From Massiliimalia massiliensis (GTDB lineage Bacteria; Bacillota; Clostridia; Oscillospirales; Ruminococcaceae), in contig NZ_FUHT01000004.1 in the NCBI RefSeq assembly GCF_900155615.1, forward strand, positions 62,001-126,000: a stretch of DNA of 64,000 nt, read 5' to 3'. A program made the position numbers and the translations under genes. The notes below the pieces were generated by a model. The model saw only the letters and a list, made by a program, of their open reading frames with translations. It made no database searches and was not told the origin of the DNA. This document shows, piece after piece, positions 19,782 to 29,079 of the stretch. The first letter of the stretch is position 1. Each line of letters begins with the position of its first letter.

Positions 19782-21173
19782 ATGCAGAAAATCACCTTTG
19801 CCCTGTTTTTCGGAAACCGTGGTTTCTTTCCCGGAGAGCTTATCGCGGATGCCAGGGCGGAATTGACGGAGGCCGTTTCCAAAGCGGGTTATGATTATAT
19901 CATGATGGAAGAATCAGAGACCCGTTACGGCGCGGTGGAAACAATAGAAGAAGGAAAAAAATTCGCCCGTTTTCTGGATCAGAACCGGGGCAAATACCAG
20001 GGCGTGATCCTCTGTCTGCCGAACTTCGGGGACGAAAACGGCGCTTGCGTCGCATTAAGGGATGCCGGCGTGCCGATTCTGGTACAGGCTTATCCGGACG
20101 AGGAGGGAAAGATGGACTTTGCCCACCGCCGCGACGCGATGTGCGGAAAAATCGCCATGTGCAATGTCCTGCGGCAATGCGGGATCAAATATACCCTGCT
20201 CAAGCCGTTTACCATCCATCCGTCCTCAGATGAATTTCAGGCGCAGATCCAGACCTTTGCCGGGATATGCCGTGTTGTCAATGGGATGAAGCGGTATAAT
20301 CTCGGGTCGATTGGCGCAAGGACAACTGCTTTTAAAACAGTCAGGATTGACGAGATTGGGATGCAGCGGGCCGGTGTGAATGTTGAAACCTTTGATCTTG
20401 GCGAGGTGTTCCGCCGGATGCGCGCTGTTCCGCAGGATAGGATTGAAGCAAAGGCAACGGAATACCTGAAGATCACCCGCTTTGATTTCCCGATGGAAAA
20501 GCTTCATAATATTGCGCGGCTGGGTGCTGTGGTAGATGATCTCATTGCGGAATATGACTTAAACGGAATTGCCCTGCGCTGCTGGAATGAGTTCCAGCTA
20601 GAGTTTGGGATTGCGCCCTGTATGGTGCTGGGAGAACTGAACGAACGCGGAATTGCCGCCTCCTGTGAGGTGGATATTACCAATACCCTGATGATGCAGG
20701 CGCTGGCGCTGGCAGGGAACACCCCTTCCATGCTGTTGGACATCAACAATAACTACCGGGATGACCCGGACAAATGCATCCTGTTCCACTGCGGGCCGGT
20801 ACCGATCTCGCTGATGGAGGGGAAGGGCACCACCATTGAGCACAAGATGTTTGTCAAGAGCTATGGCGAAGGCTCCGGCGTAGGCGTCAATCAGGGCGTC
20901 CTGCGCAGGGGAAAGGTTTCCTTTGGCAGCATGAAGACAGAGAATGGGAAAATTTGTGCCTATCTTGGCTGCGGAGAACTGACACGCGACCCGATTGAAC
21001 CCGAATTTTTCGGAACAGGCTCCATCTTGGCTGCAAAAGGGATGGATGACGTGCTGGATTATATCGGAAAAAACGGTTACCGCCATCATATGGCGGTTGC
21101 TCCGGAACACGTCTGTGACGCGGCGGAGGAAGCACTGTCCAATTACCTGGGCTATGAGGTGAAACGCTTCTAG
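19782..21173 (+). CDS. L-fucose/L-arabinose isomerase-like protein
   Basis: 463-residue protein of the FucI-like fold family (COG2407 type), shorter than true L-fucose isomerase (587 aa, also in this window). Likely metal ligands are Glu270 (RCWNEFQ), Asp298 (CEVDITN) and a His in the C-terminal part (His336 or His435/436). These enzymes interconvert aldoses and ketoses through an enediol; many relatives are uncharacterised. It starts 24 nt after the glycyl radical gene with AAGAGG upstream and is the last gene before a strong terminator. In this operon it could make the ketose for the kinase and aldolase or act on the radical enzyme's product. Confidence 0.82.
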   Translation: MQKITFALFFGNRGFFPGELIADARAELTEAVSKAGYDYIMMEESETRYGAVETIEEGKKFARFLDQNRGKYQGVILCLPNFGDENGACVALRDAGVPILVQAYPDEEGKMDFAHRRDAMCGKIAMCNVLRQCGIKYTLLKPFTIHPSSDEFQAQIQTFAGICRVVNGMKRYNLGSIGARTTAFKTVRIDEIGMQRAGVNVETFDLGEVFRRMRAVPQDRIEAKATEYLKITRFDFPMEKLHNIARLGAVVDDLIAEYDLNGIALRCWNEFQLEFGIAPCMVLGELNERGIAASCEVDITNTLMMQALALAGNTPSMLLDINNNYRDDPDKCILFHCGPVPISLMEGKGTTIEHKMFVKSYGEGSGVGVNQGVLRRGKVSFGSMKTENGKICAYLGCGELTRDPIEPEFFGTGSILAAKGMDDVLDYIGKNGYRHHMAVAPEHVCDAAEEALSNYLGYEVKRF

Positions 21174-21196
21174 GCTGGAAAGCAGAAAGAAATCAG

Positions 21197-21231
21197 AAGG
21201 AGAGCTGACGAATTCATCAGCTCTCCTTTTT
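21197..21231 (+). terminator. Terminator of the glycyl radical operon
   Basis: AAGGAGAGCTGA (21197-21208) pairs perfectly with TCAGCTCTCCTT (21217-21228) around an 8-nt loop, ending in TTTTT. Confidence 0.92.
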
Positions 21232-21250
21232 GATTCTGAATGGGATATGC

Positions 21251-21282
21251 AAACGACCAGCCTGAAGCCAGGCTGGCCGTTT
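21251..21282 (-). terminator. Hairpin ending the ABC importer-GH2 operon
   Basis: AAACGACCAGCCTG pairs with CAGGCTGGCCGTTT around a 4-nt loop (one mismatch or wobble), about 70 nt after the GH2 stop on the minus strand. The T run is poor, so terminator function is likely but not certain. Confidence 0.6.
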
Positions 21283-21353
21283 GAGGAAGGGTGCAAGCTT
21301 ATAGATAATTTTCAGATATAATTCATGTACAGGCAGGGATTCATCACGAAGCT

Positions 21354-23540
21354 TTAAGCAAAATAAAGTCTCATGCCCAGCTCGTGGGTGATTCGGGAAG
21401 GATGTCCCGGCGTATGCTCCGGCATGTTCAGAACATCCTCATAATGATTGGAGCAGATAACGTCTCCATCCTTCATGATAATCAGTGCAACATCAACCCT
21501 GTCGTAGGAGGAGGCGTCGACAGCCAGGTCGCTGACCTTGACGATATCGTCAGCATCAAGTTTGATCTCTTTTTCATCCTTTTGGATTACATTGCCCTTT
21601 CCGTCGGTGATTACCCATTTTGCAACGCAGTCGCCGATTGGGGTAAGCAGATCGTTGACTGCATAGATGCTGTCAAGTGTTTCGTTGAATTTCAGGAAGA
21701 TCCCGGTTGGCATGTTGCTTTCGAGCATAGCGTCCAGGCCGTCTTTTGGAAGTCCCCACCAGTCGAAAATCCCGTAAAAGCTCTGCGGGCACATATCGTT
21801 GAACAAGAACTGTACATAACCGGAATTGGGCGCGTATTTCTGCATCCGGTAGTGCTCAGTGTAGTATTTCAGGAGGACATACTGGTAACGCCCGATTTCA
21901 TCAAACCGGTCTACAATTCCGCTCAGACGGTTATAAAGCTTCGGCAGCTTTTTCAGGCTGTCCACGCAGGGCGGAGCGTCAAAGCCATATTCCGTATTGA
22001 ATTTTTCGACTGTGCCGTAGATTTCGCGGTAGTGGGTGTCGTCTCCATGAAGGGATCCGATATAGTTATGGCTGTCTCCGCTGTATGGATCATCCTCGCA
22101 GAAGGAGCCTTTGATAGCAGGCCGGGATGGGTCATGCTCGCAGGTCGCCTGATAAAGCGCAGGGCCTGGGTTGACGTCCATAGAACGGCTGTGGCCGCGC
22201 ATCCCTGCTGCGGCGTCGCCCTCCGCTTCTTTTGCCTGTTCTGCGTCAAGAAGTCCCGGCTCATTCATACAGATCCAGCAAATAATAGCCGGGTGGCGTT
22301 TTAATAGATCAACGGTCTGTAGGAATACGTCGATGAAGCGGTCTGCAAAAGCATCGTCGTCCGGATGCGCCCAGTTATATTCGGAATCTTGAATAACGGC
22401 AATCCCGATTTCCGCGCAGAGCTCATAGAAGAGCTCAAATTCCACATGGACGTGTACCCGGACAAGGTTGAATCCACATGCCTTAATAGCAAGCAGGTCG
22501 CGTTTATACCGTTCCTTGTTCATTGCAGAAACATAAGCATCCGGGAAATAGGAGGTGCCGCGGACATATAATTTTTTGTCGTTGAGATAGAAGGTGGTTT
22601 CCTTCTCGTTTCGGATCATTTCAATTTTACGGAAGCCGGTTACCTCATGATACCGATAGGCTTCGTTTCCGTCCTGATCTTCCAAGGTGACGATCACGTC
22701 GTACAGCCATTGCCCGCCGCGGTCCCAGGTATTCCACAGACGGATGTCAGCCGCAGTGCCGGAGATATTTGCTTCACCGTCTCCGTTAACCGGAACAGCG
22801 GTGTTGCAGATGATCTCCTTTGTGAGCTTATCGACACAGGCCATCCGCAGCGTATAGCTTTCTGTAGCATTGGCAATATTCACCTTGGCGTTCAGCACCG
22901 CGTTTTTCAAGGTTTCATCCAGCGTATAGGTGATTTCAGGACGGCCTTCAAAGGAGGCATTTTCGGTGATTTCGACCGTAACGTCACCATAAATACCAAC
23001 CGGATTGACATCGCGCTGGACAAAGGTGTCTGAATGCTCGTAAGTGCCTTTTACCATGTTGCGCAGGATCAGGAAGGTGCGGCGTTCCTGCTTGTTGCCA
23101 TCGACCACGTCGTCCCATGGCGACCAAACCTTGACCATCAGGGTATTGGTTTCACCTTTTTTCAGAAGCTTGTCAACACAGAATTCAAACGGGATGGAAT
23201 ACCCCTCATGCTCACCGAGCAATTCGCCGTTAAACCATACCTTGCAGTAATAGTCAACATTGGTGAATTTAATGACGCAGTGGCTGCCTGCATCTGCCGG
23301 CACGTCAAATTCATTTTTGTACCACCATGGAGCCTGGTTAAAGTAACGCAGCTCGCGTCCCCAGTACGGCTGATCAGAAAAAACGAGCTGGAGCTGCTTG
23401 AGCTCCTCCAAGTCCTCCCATTCGGAGAGCTGCGCGCCCATGGAGTAAAGGATGGATTCATCCTGATAAATTTTTAAGCCTTCCGCAGTATCGTGCACAT
23501 CCTGCATGACCTTCCAGCCTTGTTTCAAATTGAGGTTCAT
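21354..23540 (-). CDS. GH2-family glycoside hydrolase
   Basis: Cytoplasmic glycoside hydrolase of 728 residues, shorter than LacZ and lacking the LacZ small-chain domain. It has the N-terminal jelly roll (WWYKNEFDVP, NVDYYCKVWFNG, VGIYGDV), an Ig-like domain and a TIM barrel with acid/base Glu427 (CMNEPG) and nucleophile Glu517 (NTEYGF). The glycone could be galactose, glucuronic acid or mannose; the motifs do not settle it. The start at 23540 has AAAGGA 13 nt upstream; an ATG at 23552 is 1 nt from that site, and 23591 has no ribosome site. It is the last gene of the importer operon, so it probably acts on what the ABC system brings in. Confidence 0.88.
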   Translation of the reverse strand: MNLNLKQGWKVMQDVHDTAEGLKIYQDESILYSMGAQLSEWEDLEELKQLQLVFSDQPYWGRELRYFNQAPWWYKNEFDVPADAGSHCVIKFTNVDYYCKVWFNGELLGEHEGYSIPFEFCVDKLLKKGETNTLMVKVWSPWDDVVDGNKQERRTFLILRNMVKGTYEHSDTFVQRDVNPVGIYGDVTVEITENASFEGRPEITYTLDETLKNAVLNAKVNIANATESYTLRMACVDKLTKEIICNTAVPVNGDGEANISGTAADIRLWNTWDRGGQWLYDVIVTLEDQDGNEAYRYHEVTGFRKIEMIRNEKETTFYLNDKKLYVRGTSYFPDAYVSAMNKERYKRDLLAIKACGFNLVRVHVHVEFELFYELCAEIGIAVIQDSEYNWAHPDDDAFADRFIDVFLQTVDLLKRHPAIICWICMNEPGLLDAEQAKEAEGDAAAGMRGHSRSMDVNPGPALYQATCEHDPSRPAIKGSFCEDDPYSGDSHNYIGSLHGDDTHYREIYGTVEKFNTEYGFDAPPCVDSLKKLPKLYNRLSGIVDRFDEIGRYQYVLLKYYTEHYRMQKYAPNSGYVQFLFNDMCPQSFYGIFDWWGLPKDGLDAMLESNMPTGIFLKFNETLDSIYAVNDLLTPIGDCVAKWVITDGKGNVIQKDEKEIKLDADDIVKVSDLAVDASSYDRVDVALIIMKDGDVICSNHYEDVLNMPEHTPGHPSRITHELGMRLYFA

Positions 23541-23600
23541 TAAGCTAATCATTCCTTTCACGGTAATTAGGGTTTTGTATATTCGTTCCATACAGGAGGA

Positions 23601-23623
23601 ATGGCGCTAAAGTTTAGCGCCAT
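23601..23623 (-). repeat. Intercistronic palindrome between permease and GH2
   Basis: ATGGCGCTAAA-G-TTTAGCGCCAT, a perfect 11-base inverted repeat with one central base. Position between two minus-strand genes fits an attenuator or mRNA-processing hairpin that lowers GH2 expression relative to the transporter. Confidence 0.6.
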
Positions 23624-23651
23624 ATCGTACTTTTCGCTGTGAATCTAGGAA

Positions 23652-24494
23652 TTAGTCTTTGACCGCGCCTGCGGCCATCCCTTCCATAACATTTTTATTC
23701 AGGAAGAAATAAATGATCAGTGTCGGCAGGATGGCAAGGACAATCGCGGCAAAGGTTCCGCCCCAGTCGCGGCGGCCCATTTCGCCGACAAAATCATTTA
23801 ACCCGACCGGCAGGGTTTTCATAATCCCTTTGGTCATAAAGGTATTGGCATAGGTGAATTCGTTCCAGATATTGACGAAGTTGTAGATAATAATGGTGAT
23901 GGTGGAGTTTTTCGCCATCGGGAACATGATCTTGGAGAACATCTGGAAGCTGTTCGCCCCGTCAATCGTGGCCGCTTCCAGCAATGAATTTGGAACAAAT
24001 TTCATGAAGCCGGTGTAGAGATAAATTGCCATTGGCAGGCTGAAGCCGATCTGCGGCAGAATCAGAGACAGATAGGTATTACGAAGCCCGACCGCATTGT
24101 AAATCTGGAACATCGGAACCAGGCACGCGAAGATCGGGATCATCATTCCAAGAAGGAAAAAGGATAGAAGCTTTTCGCTCTGCTTGAAACGGATTTTGCT
24201 GATTGCGTAAGCCGCAGGCGCGCTTAAAATGACAATGCCGACCAGAGTGCCAACCGCCACGACCACACTGTTTAAAAAGTAACGGATTAAGTCTGACTCG
24301 AATAGTGCGGTGACATAGTTTCCGAGATAGAAACTGCTCGGAAAAGCATAGGGCGCAATATACGCCATGTCCTGTTTGGTTTTAAAGCTGGACATCAGCA
24401 CCCAGAACATCGGATAGGTCTGGAATACCAGAACGACGATCAGGATTATGTAGAATAAAGTTCTCAGCCATTTGCTGGTAGTAAGACGTTGCAT
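23652..24494 (-). CDS. Carbohydrate ABC permease, MalG type
   Basis: 280-residue inner permease of the CUT1 sugar importer family with six hydrophobic segments. The cytoplasmic coupling (EAA) loop is visible as EAATIDGANSFQMFSKIMFPM near 175-195. The C-terminus GMAAGAVKD is typical of MalG-like subunits. Start ATG 24494 with AAAGGAGAG 8 nt upstream. It pairs with the MalF-type permease that precedes it by 24 nt. No ATPase gene is in the operon; such importers often share a common MsmX-type ATPase. Confidence 0.93.
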   Translation of the reverse strand: MQRLTTSKWLRTLFYIILIVVLVFQTYPMFWVLMSSFKTKQDMAYIAPYAFPSSFYLGNYVTALFESDLIRYFLNSVVVAVGTLVGIVILSAPAAYAISKIRFKQSEKLLSFFLLGMMIPIFACLVPMFQIYNAVGLRNTYLSLILPQIGFSLPMAIYLYTGFMKFVPNSLLEAATIDGANSFQMFSKIMFPMAKNSTITIIIYNFVNIWNEFTYANTFMTKGIMKTLPVGLNDFVGEMGRRDWGGTFAAIVLAILPTLIIYFFLNKNVMEGMAAGAVKD

Positions 24495-24518
24495 AAGATA
24501 TTCTCTCCTTTCCCGCCG

Positions 24519-25391
24519 TTAATCACGCTTTGCAGCACGTTGTTGGAAGATACGTATGATTCCGACCGCAACCAGCGATTCCACAAGCAGGAAGACCGAC
24601 AAAGCGCTCCCATAGCCAAATTGCGTGGAGCTGAATGCGGTTTTATAGGTATAGGTGGCGACCAGTTCACTGGCGCTTCCCGGACCGCCGTTGGTCAGAA
24701 TATATGATACATCGAAGCTCTTCAGTGTACCGTTTATTACGATTACCAGTACAACGAAGAAGATGTTTTTAATCATCGGGAGTTTAATGTAACGGTATTG
24801 CTGTCCCCAGGTACATCCGTCGATGTAGGCTGCTTCAACCACATCATTGGAGATAGCCATAAACGCAGAATAGAAAATCACCATATAAAGCCCGCAGAAT
24901 TTGTAGCCGTCAACCAGTGTGACGACAAGCAACGCCCATTTTGGCTCGGAAAGAAGCGCGATAGGCTCCATCCCCATCCCCTCCATGATCGCGGCGAGAA
25001 CACCCTGCGGTTCAACAGAAAGCAGCTTTTCAAAGATTTTACAGATTGCCATGGAAGAAATAATACAGGGGATAAAATAAATTACCCGCAGGATATTATT
25101 TCCTTTTGTGATATTGGTCAGGATAATGGCCATAATCAAGCCGGTAAATACCTGGTAGATTGTCCCCACTGCCATAAAGAACAGGTTGTTGAAAAATGAC
25201 GTGACGAAAACTTCGTCTCCGAACATGCGGGAATAGTTTTGCAGGCCTACGAATTTCATCGCGCTGATCCCGTTCCAGTCGAAAACGCTGTATACGATTG
25301 ACCAGACTACCGGAACCAATACGATGCAGACATATACAATCAGCGCCGGGGCGGAAAAGAGCCACGGCTCCCATTTGTTTCTTGGTCTCAT
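24519..25391 (-). CDS. Carbohydrate ABC permease, MalF type
   Basis: 290-residue permease of the CUT1 family, six hydrophobic segments, coupling loop EAAYIDGCTWGQQYRYIKLP near 195-215 and ILTNGGPGSASE near 240, both family signatures. GGAGGG stands 7 nt before ATG 25391. It lies between the binding-protein gene and the MalG-type gene in one minus-strand operon. Confidence 0.94.
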   Translation of the reverse strand: MRPRNKWEPWLFSAPALIVYVCIVLVPVVWSIVYSVFDWNGISAMKFVGLQNYSRMFGDEVFVTSFFNNLFFMAVGTIYQVFTGLIMAIILTNITKGNNILRVIYFIPCIISSMAICKIFEKLLSVEPQGVLAAIMEGMGMEPIALLSEPKWALLVVTLVDGYKFCGLYMVIFYSAFMAISNDVVEAAYIDGCTWGQQYRYIKLPMIKNIFFVVLVIVINGTLKSFDVSYILTNGGPGSASELVATYTYKTAFSSTQFGYGSALSVFLLVESLVAVGIIRIFQQRAAKRD

Positions 25392-25460
25392 AATTTAACC
25401 CTCCGTTTGATGGGAAAGAACAGAATGTCCAATCCCGGGTCAGTTCTTAATTAAGCAGGT

Positions 25461-25488
25461 TTCGGCAACCGCGGATGCAGTTGCCGAA
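25461..25488 (-). repeat. Hairpin between binding protein and permeases
   Basis: TTCGGCAAC and GTTGCCGAA form a perfect 9-bp stem with a 10-nt loop just after the binding-protein stop. Such stems commonly protect the highly expressed binding-protein mRNA; role here is inferred from position. Confidence 0.65.
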
Positions 25489-25539
25489 CTTGCCCTGGAT
25501 CATCCCACAGAGGGAGATCGCCATCCATTTAACATGGAA

Positions 25540-26874
25540 TTATTTTTTGTTTGCTTCTACTGCTTTGTCTAAAGAATCAGCCCATTCCTGCGGAGTCATT
25601 TCACCGAGGCAGAGCTCTGTTGTGGATTTGTTCAGGGTTTCCAGAGACGCGGAATCAATCACAACGTCCCAGCATTTTGCATAGGTATTGACATTGGTAA
25701 CGTCGTTCAAAATGGTTTGGTAGATTTCCGGCAGGCCGTCGGTAGAGGACGGTTTGATGGAAGGGAGCAGGTTGTAGTCGTTGAGTGCAATATCCGAATA
25801 GTTTTCAAAGACATAAGCCAGGTAATCCTTCATTTCCTGGGTCATAACGTCTTTGCGGACAGCCGTACCGATTCCGCAGTTAGCAAAGTAATCAGAAGCG
25901 CCGGTTGTATCATTGTCTTTGTAGGTCAGCATGGTGAAGTAGCCAAGGTCGCTTCTCAGGTCACCCGTGGATTCATCCAGCAGGTCAGCTAAAACCCATG
26001 TACCGTTATAAAGCATAGCGGCTTTGTTTCCTACGAACAGGTCAACCATGGTGTCATAGTCGGTGGAGGAGAAACCGGTCTGGAAGTACTGGGCCAGTTC
26101 CTGCATATAAGCTGCGTTTTCGATACCAACATCGGTGCCCCAGGAAGCGGTGCCTGCGCAGGCTTCCTCCAGATAGCTGTTGCCGGTCTGGCGGAATGGG
26201 ATCATCGCGAAGTAACGGAGTACCGGCCAGTCGGAGCTGGTTGTGGAAATCGGAGTGATGCCGGCGTCTTTCAGGGTCTTGCAGACATCCATCAATTCAT
26301 CCATTGTTTTTGGCGTTTCAGCAATGCCAGCTTGTTCAAACAGGTCTTTGTTGTAGAAGAAATATTCCGCGTTTGCCTGCCAGGACATGAGATAAATTTT
26401 ATCAGTTCCCGGCAATTTGACGTATTCTTTGCAGATGTTGAAGAATTTGTCGCCAACACCAAGTTCATTGTACAGGTCTTCAATGTTGTAAACAGTGTCG
26501 TTGTTAACCAGGTCAACGAAGAAGGTGTCCGGGTCGGATTCAAACCATTCCGGTAATTCGTTGCTGGAAGCCAGGATTTTTAATTTCTGCAGGTAGGAGG
26601 TTCTGTCGGTAATGCTTTCCACCTCATACGAGAAGTCCATATCCGGATTTTCTTTTGCGTAGTTATCTGCAATGTCCTGCAGCGTTGTCATAACAGCTTC
26701 ATCCGTATTGCGGGAAGACAGGTAATTGATGGTTAATGAACCGCTTTTGCCATCGCCCCCATTAGCAGCGGCAGAATTGTCCCCGCCTTTACCAGAATCG
26801 CCGCAGCCGGCAAACATGGTAGCGCACAATGCAACACAGAGAGCAGAGGCCAATAATTTTTTTGTGTTCTTCAT
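25540..26874 (-). CDS. Sugar ABC transporter substrate-binding lipoprotein
   Basis: 444-residue extracytoplasmic solute-binding protein (family 1 type). Signal peptide with lipobox FAGC (lipidated Cys24), a Gly/Ser/Asp-rich linker to about residue 48, then the binding fold. AAAGGA lies 8 nt before ATG 26874. It is the first gene of the operon, divergent from a YesM-type sensor kinase. This arrangement is common for importers of oligosaccharides whose sensor detects the sugar outside the cell. The sugar is not identifiable from sequence. Confidence 0.94.
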   Translation of the reverse strand: MKNTKKLLASALCVALCATMFAGCGDSGKGGDNSAAANGGDGKSGSLTINYLSSRNTDEAVMTTLQDIADNYAKENPDMDFSYEVESITDRTSYLQKLKILASSNELPEWFESDPDTFFVDLVNNDTVYNIEDLYNELGVGDKFFNICKEYVKLPGTDKIYLMSWQANAEYFFYNKDLFEQAGIAETPKTMDELMDVCKTLKDAGITPISTTSSDWPVLRYFAMIPFRQTGNSYLEEACAGTASWGTDVGIENAAYMQELAQYFQTGFSSTDYDTMVDLFVGNKAAMLYNGTWVLADLLDESTGDLRSDLGYFTMLTYKDNDTTGASDYFANCGIGTAVRKDVMTQEMKDYLAYVFENYSDIALNDYNLLPSIKPSSTDGLPEIYQTILNDVTNVNTYAKCWDVVIDSASLETLNKSTTELCLGEMTPQEWADSLDKAVEANKK

Positions 26875-27222
26875 AATACTAGTCCTTTCCTGATTTGATT
26901 TTTCTTAGATTGTTTAACTTGTCTAAGATGTACATAATTATAAGATGAAATATATTCAAGGTATATAGAAAATCCTCGCATGAATGGTAAAATCTTCGCT
27001 AGTTGTAGAATTGTTATAGGTTTTATTGTCGCTTTTGTGTATAATTTACACATGGAAAAGATTCGCTGCTTACATTATATCAGCGTATAATTCGCTTTTC
27101 AAAAATGAGAGGAATCGTAAACCTTTCACAACGCAATTTTGCGCCTTTTGTGTTCAAGCATGGTAATTTCAACATAACCCAATCTCAATTTTTCATTGCA
27201 TACTCTTATGAAAGGCAGGAAA
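26875..27222. promoter_or_regulatory. Divergent control region, importer operon and sensor kinase
   Basis: 348 bp without a gene. For the minus strand a perfect TATAAT (26937-26942) lacks a good -35 at 17 bp (TATACC), which fits a promoter needing an activator such as the adjacent AraC-type regulator. For the plus strand a TATAAT at 27086-27091 also lacks a consensus -35. The stretch is AT-rich; I see no open frame, RNA gene or riboswitch in it. Confidence 0.55.
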
Positions 27223-29079
27223 ATGATCAATTACATGAAACGAAAATCCGGTATCTCAATGCAAAATAAAATTTTCTGCTGGAGCTCTCTGCTGATCCTG
27301 GTTTCCCTGATCGTTACGGCGATTCTGATTAATACGGTTTCCACCAATGTAAACGTGAACAATGCACTCGGCTCTGCACGCAGGGAGCAGGCGTTGATTA
27401 TCAATAACCTTGACACGAAAATCACTCATATTCAGGACTATGTGGTTTCGGTTGCGGTCGATCCGCGCGTCATTGCCGAAGCGAAGGCGCATCCTTCACC
27501 GCCTGTTGAGGAGGTAAAAAAATATAAGCTGCGGCTGGAGCTTAATAAGATTATCAGCAGTATTATGGGTCTGAACCGGAATGTTTATATGTGGGATCTA
27601 GTTGCCGCCGATAATGAATTTTTCGGCGTGAGCGGATATGACATGTCCGGCGTGGAGGAACTGCTGGACGATGAATACTTTGAGGCAGTGCGGGAAAACT
27701 GGGGAGTAACGATTTCCGGGCCGTACCAGCTTCACAATAAGGGCCAGCGAACTACCCCGGTTTTTCTGGTCACCAAGCCGATTGTGGATCTGGATTCCAG
27801 GGCAATTTACGGCTATGTGATGTTTGTAATCAAGGAATCCAATTTTGCTTCTATCTTTGAAAACAATATGCCGAAAAACGTGGAGTCCTCCTTTTATATC
27901 CTGAATGAGGAAAATACTGTCGTTTCGTCCTCTGACAAGGCAATTATTTCCCAGAATATTCAGAAGATCGGTACCTTCAGCGAATCGGAGCTCAAAGAGC
28001 TTTATGAAATGGGTTCCCTGACCAAAAATGTCAAGGGGCAGGACATGCTGTATACCATTTCACAGGAACTGAAAGACCCGGTGCAATGGACGGTCATAAG
28101 CTGCCAGCCGCTGGACAGCCTGCTGGTAGGACAAAAGATTTTGAATAAGTGGATTTTTGTGATCGCGGCTATATCCTGCTTTGCGGCGCTGCTGATCTCT
28201 TATATTATTTCACGTTCCCTGTCCCGGCCGATTATGGAGCTTGCCAGTACTATTCACGATGCGGCGGAGGGCGACCTCAGCCAGAAAGCAAACCGCCAGT
28301 CTGCCGGAGAAATCGAGGTTTTGTATGAGGGCTTCAATAACCTGATGAACGCGGTCAACCGGCTGCTGAAACGGGTTTATAAGGAGCAGGAGGAAAAAAG
28401 CGAGTACCAGTTCCATTTGATCCAGGCGCAGATTAAGCCTCATTTCCTTTACAACACGCTGGAGATGATCAAATCTCTGATCGATCTTGGGATGGGGGAA
28501 ACCGCCAGCCGATGCATTTCGGCAATGGCCTCGTTTTACCGGCTTTCTCTGAATCGCGGAAACGACATTATTTCCGTTTTTGATGAGGTAAAGCTATCCC
28601 AGCAATACATGTATCTGCAAAAGCTGCGGTATATTGAATATCTTGATTATCATTTCGACATCCCGGAGGAGCTGACAAAATATCAGCTTCCCAAAATGAC
28701 GCTGCAGCCGATTCTTGAAAACTCAATTTATCATGGGATTAAGGAAAAGCAGGAAGAAGGAATTGTTGAGATCAGCCTGACCGAATATGGAGAGTATCTC
28801 CGCTTTGTTATTGTAGATAACGGTATTGGCATGACAGAGGAAACGCTCGGACACCTTCGCCGGACGATTGAATCCTCCAGCGATCTGGAGGAGACGGATT
28901 CTCCGAAATCATTCGGGATGGCCAGTATTAACCGCAGGCTAAAGCTGCTTTATGGGGAAGATTATTCCTTTACAATTGACAGTAAATATGGGAAATATAC
29001 AAAGGTAACGCTTGTGATTCCGAAAAACATTCCGGCAGATTTGCAGAAAAATAAAAAGGGGGAGCAAAAGGGTGAGTAA
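27223..29079 (+). CDS. YesM-type sensor histidine kinase
   Basis: Membrane sensor kinase of 618 residues. TM1 (about 16-36), a 270-residue extracellular Cache-type sensor, TM2 (about 305-328, VIAAISCFAALLISYII), HAMP, then a LytS/YesM-type kinase core with phospho-acceptor His407 in QIKPHFLYN and ATP-binding N-box ILENSIYHGI (Asn500) and DNGIGM. Start ATG 27223 follows AGGCAGG; in-frame TTG 27196 and ATG 27208 are alternatives. It overlaps the response-regulator gene by 8 bp and is divergent from the sugar importer, which it probably controls in response to external saccharide. Confidence 0.93.
   Translation: MINYMKRKSGISMQNKIFCWSSLLILVSLIVTAILINTVSTNVNVNNALGSARREQALIINNLDTKITHIQDYVVSVAVDPRVIAEAKAHPSPPVEEVKKYKLRLELNKIISSIMGLNRNVYMWDLVAADNEFFGVSGYDMSGVEELLDDEYFEAVRENWGVTISGPYQLHNKGQRTTPVFLVTKPIVDLDSRAIYGYVMFVIKESNFASIFENNMPKNVESSFYILNEENTVVSSSDKAIISQNIQKIGTFSESELKELYEMGSLTKNVKGQDMLYTISQELKDPVQWTVISCQPLDSLLVGQKILNKWIFVIAAISCFAALLISYIISRSLSRPIMELASTIHDAAEGDLSQKANRQSAGEIEVLYEGFNNLMNAVNRLLKRVYKEQEEKSEYQFHLIQAQIKPHFLYNTLEMIKSLIDLGMGETASRCISAMASFYRLSLNRGNDIISVFDEVKLSQQYMYLQKLRYIEYLDYHFDIPEELTKYQLPKMTLQPILENSIYHGIKEKQEEGIVEISLTEYGEYLRFVIVDNGIGMTEETLGHLRRTIESSSDLEETDSPKSFGMASINRRLKLLYGEDYSFTIDSKYGKYTKVTLVIPKNIPADLQKNKKGEQKGE

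Noticed and set aside
21384-22304. 306-codon plus-strand frame inside the second GH2 gene
   Set aside because: The minus frame carries the GH2 catalytic glutamates; no start signals on the plus strand.
23601-25488. Mobile-element inverted repeats
   Set aside because: The two hairpins differ in sequence, lie between operon genes and have no transposase; they fit intercistronic mRNA stems.
27054-27195. Possible small RNA or riboswitch in the divergent region
   Set aside because: Only a -10-like hexamer was seen; no stable hairpin or terminator and no known riboswitch core.
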